From NCBI RefSeq assembly GCF_000941055.1, contig NZ_CP007202.1:2476001-2540000 (forward strand): a stretch of 64,000 nt of DNA, written 5' to 3'. Position numbers and translations under genes: made by a program. The DNA is from Siansivirga zeaxanthinifaciens CC-SAMT-1 (lineage in GTDB: Bacteria > Bacteroidota > Bacteroidia > Flavobacteriales > Flavobacteriaceae). Position 1 is the stretch's first letter. The number at the start of each line of letters is the position of its first letter. The notes below the pieces were generated by a model. It was not told where the DNA came from, made no database searches, and saw nothing but the letters and a program-made list of their open reading frames with translations. This document shows, one piece after another, positions 43,801-51,819 of the stretch.

Positions 43801-46800
43801 GAAACCCTAACAGCTTCCGATGATTGTAGCACGGTGAATGTCGTGGCTAGTGTAGATCCTTATGAGCGTGATATCTGTGGTGGTAACACCATTACCTACC
43901 GCTGGGTAGCAACCGATGCTTGTAATAATGAAACGGTAGTAACCAAGTCATTCAACATTTTACCAGATACCAAAGCACCAACCTTTGATGCAGCCCCAGC
44001 AGATATCGCTGATATTAGCTGTGATGCTGCGCTACCAACTCAGGAAACTCTAACAGCTTCCGATGATTGTAGCACGGTGAATGTCGTGGCTAGTGTGGAT
44101 CCATATGAGCGTGATATCTGTGGTGGTAACACCATTACCTACCGCTGGGTAGCAACCGATGCTTGTAATAATGAAACGGTAGTAACCAAGTCATTCAACA
44201 TCTTACCAGATACCAAAGCACCAACCTTTGATGCAGACCCAGCAGATATTGCTGATATTAGCTGTGATGCTGCGCTACCAACTCAGGAAACCCTAACAGC
44301 TTCCGATGATTGTAGCACGGTGAATGTCGTGGCTAGTGTGGATCCATATGAGCGTGATATCTGTGGTGGTAATACCATTACATACCGCTGGGTAGCAACC
44401 GATGCTTGTAATAATGAAACGGTAGTAACCAAGTCATTCAACATCTTACCAGATACCAAAGCACCAACCTTTGATGCAGACCCAGCAGATATTGCTGATA
44501 TTAGCTGTGATGCTGCGCTACCAACTCAGGAAACCCTAACAGCTTCCGATGATTGTAGCACGGTGAATGTCGTGGCTAGTGTAGATCCTTATGTACGTGA
44601 TATCTGTGGTGGTAACACCGTTACCTACCGCTGGGTAGCAACCGATGCTTGTAATAATGAAACGGTAGTAACCAAGTCATTCAACATCTTACCAGATACC
44701 AAAGCACCAACCTTTGATGCAGACCCAGCAGATATCGCTGATATTAGCTGTGATGCTGCGCTACCAACTCAGGAAACCCTAACAGCTTCCGATGATTGTA
44801 GCACGGTGAATGTAGTGGCTAGTGTGGATCCATATGAGCGTGATATCTGTGGTGGTAACACCATTACCTACCGCTGGGTAGCAACCGATGCTTGTAATAA
44901 TGAAACGGTAGTAACCAAGTCATTCAACATTTTACCAGATACCAAAGCACCAACCTTTGATGCAGCCCCAGCAGATATTGCTGATATTAGCTGTGATGCT
45001 GCGCTACCAACTCAGGAAACCCTAACAGCTTCCGATGATTGTAGCACGGTGAATGTCGTGGCTAGTGTAGATCCTTATGAGCGTGATATCTGTGGTGGTA
45101 ACACCATTACCTACCGCTGGGTAGCAACCGATGCTTGTAATAATGAAACGGTAGTAACCAAATCATTCAACATTTTACCAGATACTAAAGCACCAACCTT
45201 TGATGCAGCCCCAGCAGATATCGCTGATATTAGCTGTGATGCTGCGCTACCAACTCAGGAAACCCTAACAGCTTCCGATGATTGTAGCACGGTGAATGTC
45301 GTGGCTAGTGTAGATCCTTATGTACGTGATATCTGTGGTGGTAACACCGTTACCTACCGCTGGGTAGCAACCGATGCTTGTAATAATGAAACGGTAGTAA
45401 CCAAGTCATTCAACATCTTACCAGATACCAAAGCACCAACCTTTGATGCAGACCCAGCAGATATCGCTGATATTAGCTGTGATGCTGCGCTACCAACTCA
45501 GGAAACCCTAACAGCTTCCGATGATTGTAGCACGGTGAATGTAGTGGCTAGTGTGGATCCATATGAGCGTGATATCTGTGGTGGTAACACCATTACCTAC
45601 CGCTGGGTAGCAACCGATGCTTGTAATAATGAAACGGTAGTAACCAAGTCATTCAACATTTTACCAGATACCAAAGCACCAACCTTTGATGCAGCCCCAG
45701 CAGATATTGCTGATATTAGCTGTGATGCTGCGCTACCAACTCAGGAAACCCTAACAGCTTCCGATGATTGTAGCACGGTGAATGTCGTGGCTAGTGTAGA
45801 TCCTTATGAGCGTGATATCTGTGGTGGTAACACCATTACCTACCGCTGGGTAGCAACCGATGCTTGTAATAATGAAACGGTAGTAACCAAATCATTCAAC
45901 ATTTTACCAGATACTAAAGCACCAACCTTTGATGCAGCCCCAGCAGATATCGCTGATATTAGCTGTGATGCTGCGCTACCAACTCAGGAAACCCTAACAG
46001 CTTCCGATGATTGTAGCACGGTGAATGTCGTGGCTAGTGTAGATCCTTATGAGCGTGATATCTGTGGTGGTAACACCATTACATACCGCTGGGTAGCAAC
46101 CGATGCTTGTAATAATGAAACGGTAGTAACCAAGTCATTCAACATCTTACCAGATACAGAGGCTCCTTATTTTACTCAATTGCCAGAAGTTCAAAATTTA
46201 TGTAACGATGGATTCCCTGAACAGTTGACTGCTACTTGGGCTGATGCTTGTTCTGGAGGCGATACTACTATGGCTGGACCAACAAATATTAGATATCGTG
46301 AAGATATGTGTGCAGAACTTGCAGATTATGTGTTTACAGCTGTTGACAATTGTGGAAATATGGCTTCTGAAACTGTAACTGTAACCCGCGAAATCGACAA
46401 ATACGATTATTGTGAAACAGCCTTCGCAAGGGATACAGAAACTAGCAGTTGTTTTATTCCTGATTTTAAACGTTGGGGTTGGACAAATGCTTATGAAGAA
46501 GGTGCTTACGCAGAACTTCCTTTATATGCTGGAGCTGCACAATGTGATTACGAAAACAAAGGCGCTTTAGTAGGCAGTGTAACAGTAGACTATAGCAATG
46601 GCAGTGTAACCGTTACCTATAATATAAATGAAGGTTACTCCATGAGCGAAGCCCATGTATATGTAGGTTGTGATGAATATCCAAGTAAAAATGGAAAACC
46701 AACCGTTGCGCCTGGACAATATACTTTTAATGCTAATGGTTTAGATTATTCTAAAGGAATATCGGTAACATTTACAAACGTTTCTGGACCAATTTATGTT

Positions 46801-47196
46801 ATTGCTCATGCGGTAACTTGTGAAGAACTTTGCAGATGTAGCCCAAGACCTGGAGTGGATGATGGCAATGAATACACTATGGATTTAGGTATTAGTTGTA
46901 ATGCAACAGACAAATCGATTATATCTAAAACGATAGATTTCGAGGCTTATCCCGTTCCATTTAATGAAGAAGTAAATATTAAATACAATTTCGATTTTGA
47001 TACCGATATCACCATTGAAGTATTTGATATGAAAGGTTCGTTAATTAAGAAAGTTAAAAACATTAAATATACTAAAGGAACTTTCGGAATTACTAAGATT
47101 AATTTATCAAAAGCTGATAATCAAATGTTCTTAGTGAAATTAACAACAAAAGAAGGTACAGTTGTTAAGAAAATTGTATCCTCTAGTCCGCAATAA
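40888..47196 (+). CDS. Giant T9SS-secreted adhesin-like protein with 14 HYR-like repeats
   Basis: A 2102-residue surface protein. A 27-residue basic/aromatic stretch (MLMYNFTRKLKNQWLCKSNW) precedes the hydrophobic signal core MNYLIIFMLFLLSAVTANAQ; such extended signals are familiar in large flavobacterial exported proteins, but ATG 40969 is an alternative start. Residues about 45-620 form a unique beta-rich head. Residues 621-1754 are 14 head-to-tail copies of an 81-residue unit (DTKAPTFDA..., four Cys each: ISCD, DDC, DIC, DAC), which resembles the Bacteroidota HYR-like module. A degenerate fifteenth unit and a Cys-rich domain follow. The last about 85 residues (from EAYPVPFNEEVNIKYNF) form a type A T9SS sorting domain ending in VVKKIVSS. 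The role as surface adhesin or gliding-related fibre is inferred. Confidence 0.9.
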   Translation: MLMYNFTRKLKNQWLCKSNWFYLNFKSMNYLIIFMLFLLSAVTANAQAVPLQSSVIAGFGVDADIEADIISFGNLAASGTDDWFDYATGEPGKGIIDISSIPAGLQAGANVAVQLGMAQNVFYVDSNNRTWLDALYARDQRTNGNNKDATVFGAASDKNIANPLTWTVKNGDVPQKNDIIDVYAHLRREAPFGGAFAGQEFALVGASTRSQDGTSYIDFEYFRGKIDVSNTGLVYEEPLNYGLEGGHTAFKFDTDGIPTQLGDIILSVNYTNGGNVADIRIFVWVDLEGIGAAELQAYNALPNLPFLFGDGNGGFDYYDGGTDAGTYGYAQIVPKGGQTAIWAQVNSDAVEGTPWPTIDKGGSPTADGLYPQFGFAEIAINATAFGLDSNSDSGAPCESPFGSFLVKTRSSDSFVAELKDLVGPFDFGDVVEIEPQIAENCTQGSKVLTASLINPGQLIINYSWFKDGVYTGITGSQFTVTEPGIHTYTVYATAGTTDPVTGLPDSSCFNTAQIDSEPGSDLSILCPTDPNISCTDQTGISTAFTTFLGGLNITGGVGTVDTKIYIGGTLGTDCVATGTLYDNTYQFPDFSCVGGSLDVHFVVSDECGQIECCTATFTVLPDTKAPTFDAAPADIADISCDAALPTQETLTASDDCSTVNVVASVDPYERDICGGNTITYRWVATDACNNETVVTKSFNILPDTKAPTFDADPADIADISCDAALPTQETLTASDDCSMVNVVAIVDPYERDICGGNTVTYRWVATDACNNETVVTKSFNILPDTKAPTFDAAPADIADISCDAALPTQETLTDSDDCSTVNVVASVDPYVRDICGGNTVTYRWVATDACNNETVVTKSFNILPDTKAPTFDAAPADIADISCDAALPTQETLTASDDCSTVNVVASVDPYVRDICGGNTVTYRWVATDACNNETVVTKSFNILPDTKAPTFDAAPADIADISCDAALPTQETLTASDDCSTVNVVASVDPYERDICGGNTITYRWVATDACNNETVVTKSFNILPDTKAPTFDAAPADIADISCDAALPTQETLTASDDCSTVNVVASVDPYERDICGGNTITYRWVATDACNNETVVTKSFNILPDTKAPTFDADPADIADISCDAALPTQETLTASDDCSTVNVVASVDPYERDICGGNTITYRWVATDACNNETVVTKSFNILPDTKAPTFDADPADIADISCDAALPTQETLTASDDCSTVNVVASVDPYVRDICGGNTVTYRWVATDACNNETVVTKSFNILPDTKAPTFDADPADIADISCDAALPTQETLTASDDCSTVNVVASVDPYERDICGGNTITYRWVATDACNNETVVTKSFNILPDTKAPTFDAAPADIADISCDAALPTQETLTASDDCSTVNVVASVDPYERDICGGNTITYRWVATDACNNETVVTKSFNILPDTKAPTFDAAPADIADISCDAALPTQETLTASDDCSTVNVVASVDPYVRDICGGNTVTYRWVATDACNNETVVTKSFNILPDTKAPTFDADPADIADISCDAALPTQETLTASDDCSTVNVVASVDPYERDICGGNTITYRWVATDACNNETVVTKSFNILPDTKAPTFDAAPADIADISCDAALPTQETLTASDDCSTVNVVASVDPYERDICGGNTITYRWVATDACNNETVVTKSFNILPDTKAPTFDAAPADIADISCDAALPTQETLTASDDCSTVNVVASVDPYERDICGGNTITYRWVATDACNNETVVTKSFNILPDTEAPYFTQLPEVQNLCNDGFPEQLTATWADACSGGDTTMAGPTNIRYREDMCAELADYVFTAVDNCGNMASETVTVTREIDKYDYCETAFARDTETSSCFIPDFKRWGWTNAYEEGAYAELPLYAGAAQCDYENKGALVGSVTVDYSNGSVTVTYNINEGYSMSEAHVYVGCDEYPSKNGKPTVAPGQYTFNANGLDYSKGISVTFTNVSGPIYVIAHAVTCEELCRCSPRPGVDDGNEYTMDLGISCNATDKSIISKTIDFEAYPVPFNEEVNIKYNFDFDTDITIEVFDMKGSLIKKVKNIKYTKGTFGITKINLSKADNQMFLVKLTTKEGTVVKKIVSSSPQ
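42748..46149 (+). repeat. 14 tandem 243-bp coding repeats
   Basis: Units start at 42748 and recur every 243 bases without a gap, and all 14 stay in frame. They differ at only a few positions: Ala/Asp in FDA(A/D)P, Glu/Val in PY(E/V)RD and Ile/Val in GGNT(I/V), plus synonymous changes. Units 2 and 3 carry the few private changes (MVNVVAI and TDSDD). Units 8-10 and 11-13 form a 729-bp higher-order duplication that looks identical from about 44494 and 45223 onward. This pattern means recent expansion or ongoing homogenisation, and copy number is likely to vary and to be misassembled by short reads. Confidence 0.95.
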
Positions 47197-47215
47197 TAAT
47201 TAACTAGAGTTTATC

Positions 47216-47250
47216 AAAAAAAGGGCTACTTGTACAAGTGGCCCTTTTTT
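47216..47250. terminator. Bidirectional terminator after the giant surface protein gene
   Basis: A7-GGGC-(T/G pair)-ACTTG pairs with CAAGT-GCCC-T6 around TA. It lies 20 bases past the stop codon and also serves the converging VCBS-repeat gene. Confidence 0.88.
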
Positions 47251-47272
47251 ATTAAAAACTAACTTCAAAAAA

Positions 47273-48580
47273 TTACAATTTAACAAACTTAAAATATGTT
47301 TTATCATCTTCTAAATAAAGCAAGTAAACACCGCTTTTTAAAGAAGCTACTTCAATCTTTTCAATAGAATTACTCACATTAATTTGCATCACTTCCTTAT
47401 CTAGAATATTATATATCGACGCTTTATAGGGTTTAGTAAATTTACCATCAACAACCAGGTGTTCTCTTGTTGGATTGGGATAAATTTTCCTTCTTATTGG
47501 TGTTATTTCTTTTAAACCAAGTGTGGCGCTAAATTTTAAATTTTCAAACCAATTAAGATCATTTTGTTTTTGAGAAATACTGGCCACATCTAAATCGCCA
47601 TCGCCATCAAAATCATTTACAGTAAACTGATTTATATCATCTTGGGTATTATCAATAAGGGTTTCAAAATTTGAATTATCATACATTGCCAAAGCATCAA
47701 CTGTTGTTCCGTTTGCAAAACCTATAATAACATCATTAAATGAATCGTTATCATAATCTGCAACTTTAGCTGTAGCAGGATAATTGTAAGAGGTCGTAAA
47801 ATTATGCTCAGTAAACGAACCGTTGGCTTCTTTTTTATACCATGATGCCATGGTTGTTTTATTCACTTTAATGATGTCTAATTTTTTATCATTATCAACA
47901 TCGGCAAAAGATACTTCATTTAAATCTGAATTATTTGAAGATATGGAACCGTTGGCACTTCTCAGAAAAGTGGGCGTTCCTGTACTTGACAATTGGTTTT
48001 CATAAAGTTCAACATTTCGAGTATCTCTGAAGCCAACCACAAGATTAGAACCTGAAAACGTACCATTGCCATTATTGGAAAACCAAAGCACCTGACCAGA
48101 TGCGCCTGCAGCAACCACAACATCAATGGTGTTGTTATTATCAATTTTACCAACTTTAACAGTTCCTGCTTCACTTATTCCTGTAGCAATTACTTTTTCT
48201 GAACTAAAATTTCCATTGCCATCATTTTCAAACCAAACTAATTTTCCTGAAAAATAGGAAGCTGCGACAATGTCATTATCGTTATCATTGTCTAAATCTG
48301 CAATAGCTAAACCGAGGATACCTGTTAGTGTTGAAGTAATTAAAGTTTGCATACTAAACGATTGATTACCATCGTTTTTGTACCATTCTATTGTGCCTCC
48401 ATAGGTTGTGCCAATAACAATATCTACATGAGAATCGTTATTTAAATGTCCGGATTCAATAACACTGGGATAATCGCCCGTTGACGTATTAATACTTTTT
48501 TTGGAGCTAAAAAGTTGTGCATAACTAACTAGGTTAGATAAACAAAATACCGTGATTAGAGTTAGTATATTTTTTCTCAT
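47273..48580 (-). CDS. T9SS-secreted VCBS/FG-GAP repeat protein
   Basis: A 435-residue exported protein. Signal peptide MRKNILTLITVFCLSNLVSYAQ. The mature part is an array of calcium-binding FG-GAP/VCBS-type repeats, with the D-x-D-x-D-G/N-D loops ADLDNDNDNDIVAASYF, GKIDNNNTIDVVVAA, ADVDNDKKLDIIKV, ADYDNDSFNDVIIGF and NDFDGDGDLDVASI, each followed by WF/WY and a glycine. This is the beta-propeller seen in many flavobacterial surface proteins. The C-terminal about 75 residues (IYPNPTREHLVVDG to YLLYLEDDKTYFKFVKL) are a type A T9SS sorting domain. Its role on the cell surface is unknown; the propeller suggests binding of a glycan or protein. Confidence 0.9.
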   Translation of the reverse strand: MRKNILTLITVFCLSNLVSYAQLFSSKKSINTSTGDYPSVIESGHLNNDSHVDIVIGTTYGGTIEWYKNDGNQSFSMQTLITSTLTGILGLAIADLDNDNDNDIVAASYFSGKLVWFENDGNGNFSSEKVIATGISEAGTVKVGKIDNNNTIDVVVAAGASGQVLWFSNNGNGTFSGSNLVVGFRDTRNVELYENQLSSTGTPTFLRSANGSISSNNSDLNEVSFADVDNDKKLDIIKVNKTTMASWYKKEANGSFTEHNFTTSYNYPATAKVADYDNDSFNDVIIGFANGTTVDALAMYDNSNFETLIDNTQDDINQFTVNDFDGDGDLDVASISQKQNDLNWFENLKFSATLGLKEITPIRRKIYPNPTREHLVVDGKFTKPYKASIYNILDKEVMQINVSNSIEKIEVASLKSGVYLLYLEDDKTYFKFVKL

Positions 48581-48603
48581 AACGTAACGTGTTAATATTG
48601 AGA

Positions 48604-48611
48604 CAAATATA
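48604..48611 (-). promoter_or_regulatory. Bacteroidota-type -7 element upstream of VCBS-repeat gene
   Basis: TATATTTG on the minus strand, a full TAnnTTTG match, 24 bases before the ATG. Confidence 0.45.
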
Positions 48612-48808
48612 AAAACTATAATACTGATTATCGATTTAATTTACTTTTTATCGATGAATTACATCTTTTTGTAAGACTTACATAATAAATTATTTACAAA
48701 AAAATAAAAGTTAGCTAATAAAATCTATAGTAGAAGTAAGAAAAAAAAGCTAAATTTAAATACTAAAAATCAAAATTTTTATGAATTATAACCCTGAAAT
48801 ACAATAAT

Positions 48809-49663
48809 TTATAATTTATAAACTAAATCATTGTAATCTACAACTTTAGGAATGATATTTAAAGCAAATAATTCTTTTTGAGTATTACTAATAACTTTTT
48901 TGGTTATATTTTTTTGTGACCATTCGGTTATACTTAACCATTCTTGAACATCTTTAATTTTTTGGTTGTAACGATTAGCAATGGTTCTGTCGATACTAGG
49001 TATATCTTTAAAATCTTTAGTCGTGTTATTAATAATATCTAAAATGGTTTTTAACGTTTCTTGTTGGTTATCAATAAAATCTTGTCTAACTGCAATTACA
49101 AAACAGGGCCAAGGGGAGGGGCAGTTGCCAATGTTTCTAAAAACGCCATCATCTACTAAAGGTTTGGTGGTAAATTTTTCCCACATAAAATAATCGGCTT
49201 TACCATTGGTAAGACCTTCTACAGCGCCATCTAAATCTTTAATAACCTCAAAATTTAAATCCTTATCTAAATTCCAGCCGTTATTTTTTGCATTTATATA
49301 AGCCATTAAATGAGAACCAGAACCATATCGACTAATAGCGGCTTTAGTACCTTTTAAATCGTTAAGCGATTTGTAACCCGATTTATGAGCTACATGAATT
49401 CCCCAATTTAAAGGTGATTTAACAAATACCTGTACAATTTTACTAGGGTTACCATCAATAATATCTTTAATAATACCTTCGGTTAAAATAACGGCAATAT
49501 CAATTTCATTTTCTCTTAAAGCCTTGCACATGGCGCCTGTACCTCCAGGATAATCTTGCCATCTTAAATTTATATCCTGAGATTTATATTCCCCATTTTT
49601 AAGAGTTAAATACCAAGCTAAATTAAAGTGTTCTGGCACACCGCCAATTTTTACCGTTTTCAT
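48809..49663 (-). CDS. Solute-binding-fold protein without signal peptide (NMT1/SBP-like)
   Basis: A 284-residue protein with the periplasmic-binding-protein (NMT1/THI5-like) pattern: VKIGGVPEHFNLAWYLTLKN at the start, PGGTGAMCKALRENEIDIAV, KGTKAAISRYGSGSHLMAY, DLDGAVEGLTNGKADYFMWE and PCFVIAVRQDFID. ATG 49663 is chosen because the longer frame would overlap the upstream gene and add an unrelated N-terminus. Surprisingly there is no signal peptide or lipobox, and no permease or ATPase gene nearby, so it is probably cytosolic and may be an enzyme or sensor using the binding-protein fold. It is the last gene of a minus-strand operon, 10 bases after the nucleoside phosphorylase. Confidence 0.75.
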   Translation of the reverse strand: MKTVKIGGVPEHFNLAWYLTLKNGEYKSQDINLRWQDYPGGTGAMCKALRENEIDIAVILTEGIIKDIIDGNPSKIVQVFVKSPLNWGIHVAHKSGYKSLNDLKGTKAAISRYGSGSHLMAYINAKNNGWNLDKDLNFEVIKDLDGAVEGLTNGKADYFMWEKFTTKPLVDDGVFRNIGNCPSPWPCFVIAVRQDFIDNQQETLKTILDIINNTTKDFKDIPSIDRTIANRYNQKIKDVQEWLSITEWSQKNITKKVISNTQKELFALNIIPKVVDYNDLVYKL

Positions 49664-49673
49664 TTTATATGTT

Positions 49674-50543
49674 TTATTCTGTAATTTTATTAAGTGTATA
49701 TTCAATAAGGTTTTCAATGGTTTTAGAGGGTTCCTTACTAAATGTACCCGATGCTCTGTTTGCTATAATTGCATTTAAAGATACGGCTCGATGCCCTAAT
49801 AATTTGGACAATCCATAAATGGCCGATGTTTCCATTTCTAAATTTGTTATGCGATAATCTTTAAACTTAAAGCTATCCATTTTATTTTTTAATGTCTCGT
49901 CTTGAAGCGCTAATCTTAAAACACGACCTTGCGGACCGTAAAATCCGCCTGCGGTTGCTGTAATGCCTTTGTAAACCGACACATCATCCAGTTCTAATTG
50001 TAAAGATTTACTGTTTTCAATGATTAAAGGTCTGCTCTTATCGGGATGCCATTGCGTATGTTTTATAAATGCATCTTCAATAATTTCATTTGTAATGCCG
50101 TTTAGTTTGTATGCGTGAAGCATACCATTTAAATCTAAACCATGTGTGCTTAGTACAAAACCATCGACAGGTATATCGCTTTGCAATGCCCCAGATGTGC
50201 CAATTCGTATAAAATCTAAACTTGTAATATTCGTTTTAGGTTGTCTTGTAATTAAATCTATATTAAAAAGCGCATCGATTTCATTTAGAACAATATCAAT
50301 ATTATCGGGACCAATACCTGTTGAAATTACCGATAGGCGCTTTCCTTTATAAAAACCTGTTTGCGTTTTAAATTCGCGCTTTTGTGTTGAAAACTCAATT
50401 GTATCAAAATAACTAGTCACCTTTTCCACACGATCTTGATCGCCCACTAAAATAATGGTTTTAGCTATGTTTTCTGGTTTTAAGTTTAAATGATAAACAC
50501 TGCCATCGGGATTTAAAATTAGTTCGGATGTTTTAATTGTCAT
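49674..50543 (-). CDS. Nucleoside phosphorylase (uridine phosphorylase-like)
   Basis: A 289-residue PNP/UDP family enzyme that cleaves nucleosides with phosphate to base and ribose-1-phosphate. Seen are TIILVGDQDRVEKV (phosphate loop), SVISTGIGPDNIDIVLNE, DFIRIGTSGALQSDIPVDGF and ITNLEMETSAIYGLSKLLG, the last a classic family motif. The match to uridine phosphorylase is better than to purine nucleoside phosphorylase, but substrate is not proven. It overlaps the DUF1835 gene by 11 bases and is followed after 10 bases by the binding-fold gene, so all are translated from one mRNA. Confidence 0.85.
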   Translation of the reverse strand: MTIKTSELILNPDGSVYHLNLKPENIAKTIILVGDQDRVEKVTSYFDTIEFSTQKREFKTQTGFYKGKRLSVISTGIGPDNIDIVLNEIDALFNIDLITRQPKTNITSLDFIRIGTSGALQSDIPVDGFVLSTHGLDLNGMLHAYKLNGITNEIIEDAFIKHTQWHPDKSRPLIIENSKSLQLELDDVSVYKGITATAGGFYGPQGRVLRLALQDETLKNKMDSFKFKDYRITNLEMETSAIYGLSKLLGHRAVSLNAIIANRASGTFSKEPSKTIENLIEYTLNKITE

Positions 50544-51474
50544 GCGAAACCATTTTTATAAGTTTATTTTCTTTTTTATTGAATTGAAAATCAAATTTTT
50601 TAACACCTCCATAAATCATATTATTATTCAATTCAAAAGTAAAAAGATGAATGCCCAGTAAGGCTTCATGCCCTTGTCTGTTAAGCTCAATAAGATCTTC
50701 ACTGACTTTAAAAAACACCCTAAGTTTTTTAATAATTCTTAAAATTTGAAGATCGCCATAACCGTAATACCCCTGATAATTTAAAGCGTAACCGAGCAAA
50801 TGATGCTCTGAATGTATTTTGGTATCTCTAACGATTTCTAAGATATTACGCTCTAAAACATTTAAGCCTGTTTTAGAATTTGGAAAACGTTCTAAATGAG
50901 CTTTTAAACAACTGTTTAAGTAAATAAACTGCGATGTTTGCACTATAAATGGTTTAAATAAATTGTGGTCTTTACCACAATAAATACCCCAAATGGTTCG
51001 TGCTAACTCTATGGAATGTTTGTTAAGTAAAACTTTGTCGTTATAGTGTTTCACTAAATGCCCCGTACTTAATTCGGCCAAGCCTTTTAAGTTTTTGGTA
51101 CCTCTAATTTTTCCGCTGCAAACTAAGTATAATGGAAGTTTGATATTTTTTTGCTGAATTAAACAAATAACAGCCATTAAATTAATATGGCAAAACAAAT
51201 CGAATTCAAACCAAAGAACAATTTCAGAGTGTTTTTCGACGGAATTTAGTTTATTTAATTCAGAATTAATTTTTTGAAAATCTAAATCGGTATTATAAAA
51301 TTCTTTAAAAAACTGTTTTCTTAGTTCAAAGAATTTATCTGAATAAACACTTTCTAAAGTAGGCCCTTCACATAGCATTTCCTGCCAGGTTAAAAAGTTA
51401 CCTTCAATATTTAATTCTTTTAATTTCTGAGTTAAAACTTTGCCATTAGTAATATGAAGCGGTGTTTTATTCAT
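50533..51474 (-). CDS. DUF1835 domain protein
   Basis: A 313-residue cytosolic protein with the DUF1835 N-terminal pattern: LHITNGKVLTQKLKELNIEG, then FLTWQEMLCEGPT, and IVLWFEFDLFCHINLMAVIC. The C-terminal half contains LNVLERNILEIV and IYGGVKKFDF near the end. The family has no known function; in some lineages it neighbours RNA polymerase ECF sigma or stress genes. It lies 7 bases after the eIF1-like gene and overlaps the phosphorylase gene by 11 bases. Confidence 0.8.
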   Translation of the reverse strand: MNKTPLHITNGKVLTQKLKELNIEGNFLTWQEMLCEGPTLESVYSDKFFELRKQFFKEFYNTDLDFQKINSELNKLNSVEKHSEIVLWFEFDLFCHINLMAVICLIQQKNIKLPLYLVCSGKIRGTKNLKGLAELSTGHLVKHYNDKVLLNKHSIELARTIWGIYCGKDHNLFKPFIVQTSQFIYLNSCLKAHLERFPNSKTGLNVLERNILEIVRDTKIHSEHHLLGYALNYQGYYGYGDLQILRIIKKLRVFFKVSEDLIELNRQGHEALLGIHLFTFELNNNMIYGGVKKFDFQFNKKENKLIKMVSHDN

Positions 51475-51481
51475 AATACAA

Positions 51482-51814
51482 TTAGCCTCCTACGCGTTTC
51501 ACATTAAACCCTTTTTCTTTCAGCATAGCCATAATTTTATCGCGGTAATCACCCTGAATAATAATTTTATCATCTTTAAAACTACCACCAACACTTAATG
51601 TTGTTTTAATGTCTTTGGCTAAAATTTTAAAATCTTCAATGGCTCCAGTATAGCCTTCAATAATGGTGATAGGCTTGCCTTTTCGTTTTTCGTATTTACA
51701 AATTAAAGGGTCGTCTTGCATCCAAATTTGAGAAGCATTGTTTGAAGCTTCTTCGGGTACATTTTCTGAAACATGATCTGGAAATAAATGCTTCAATTGG
51801 TCTTGTAAATCCAT
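51482..51814 (-). CDS. Translation initiation factor SUI1/eIF1-like (YciH family)
   Basis: A 110-residue protein with the SUI1 fold: RKGKPITIIEGYTGAIEDFK, the LAKDIKTTLSVGGSFKDDK loop with the conserved GGS, and IIIQGDYRDKIMAMLKEKGF at the end, followed by VKRVGG. Bacterial homologues (YciH) bind the small ribosomal subunit and are proposed to test start-codon pairing; the exact bacterial role is not settled. It starts 5 bases after the 2OG-oxygenase gene, in one operon. Confidence 0.92.
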   Translation of the reverse strand: MDLQDQLKHLFPDHVSENVPEEASNNASQIWMQDDPLICKYEKRKGKPITIIEGYTGAIEDFKILAKDIKTTLSVGGSFKDDKIIIQGDYRDKIMAMLKEKGFNVKRVGG

Positions 51815-51819
51815 GAAAA

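Noticed and set aside
42748..46149. CRISPR array or non-coding tandem repeat
   Set aside because: The repeats are 243 bases with no spacers and stay in one reading frame inside a secreted protein.
48809..49663. Naming the binding-fold gene mqnA or mqnD
   Set aside because: Only the general fold is visible; no specific menaquinone-pathway motif or neighbour supports it.
48809..49717. Start of the binding-fold protein at 49717
   Set aside because: It would overlap the upstream phosphorylase gene by 44 bases and add an N-terminus unrelated to the family; ATG 49663 fits the domain.
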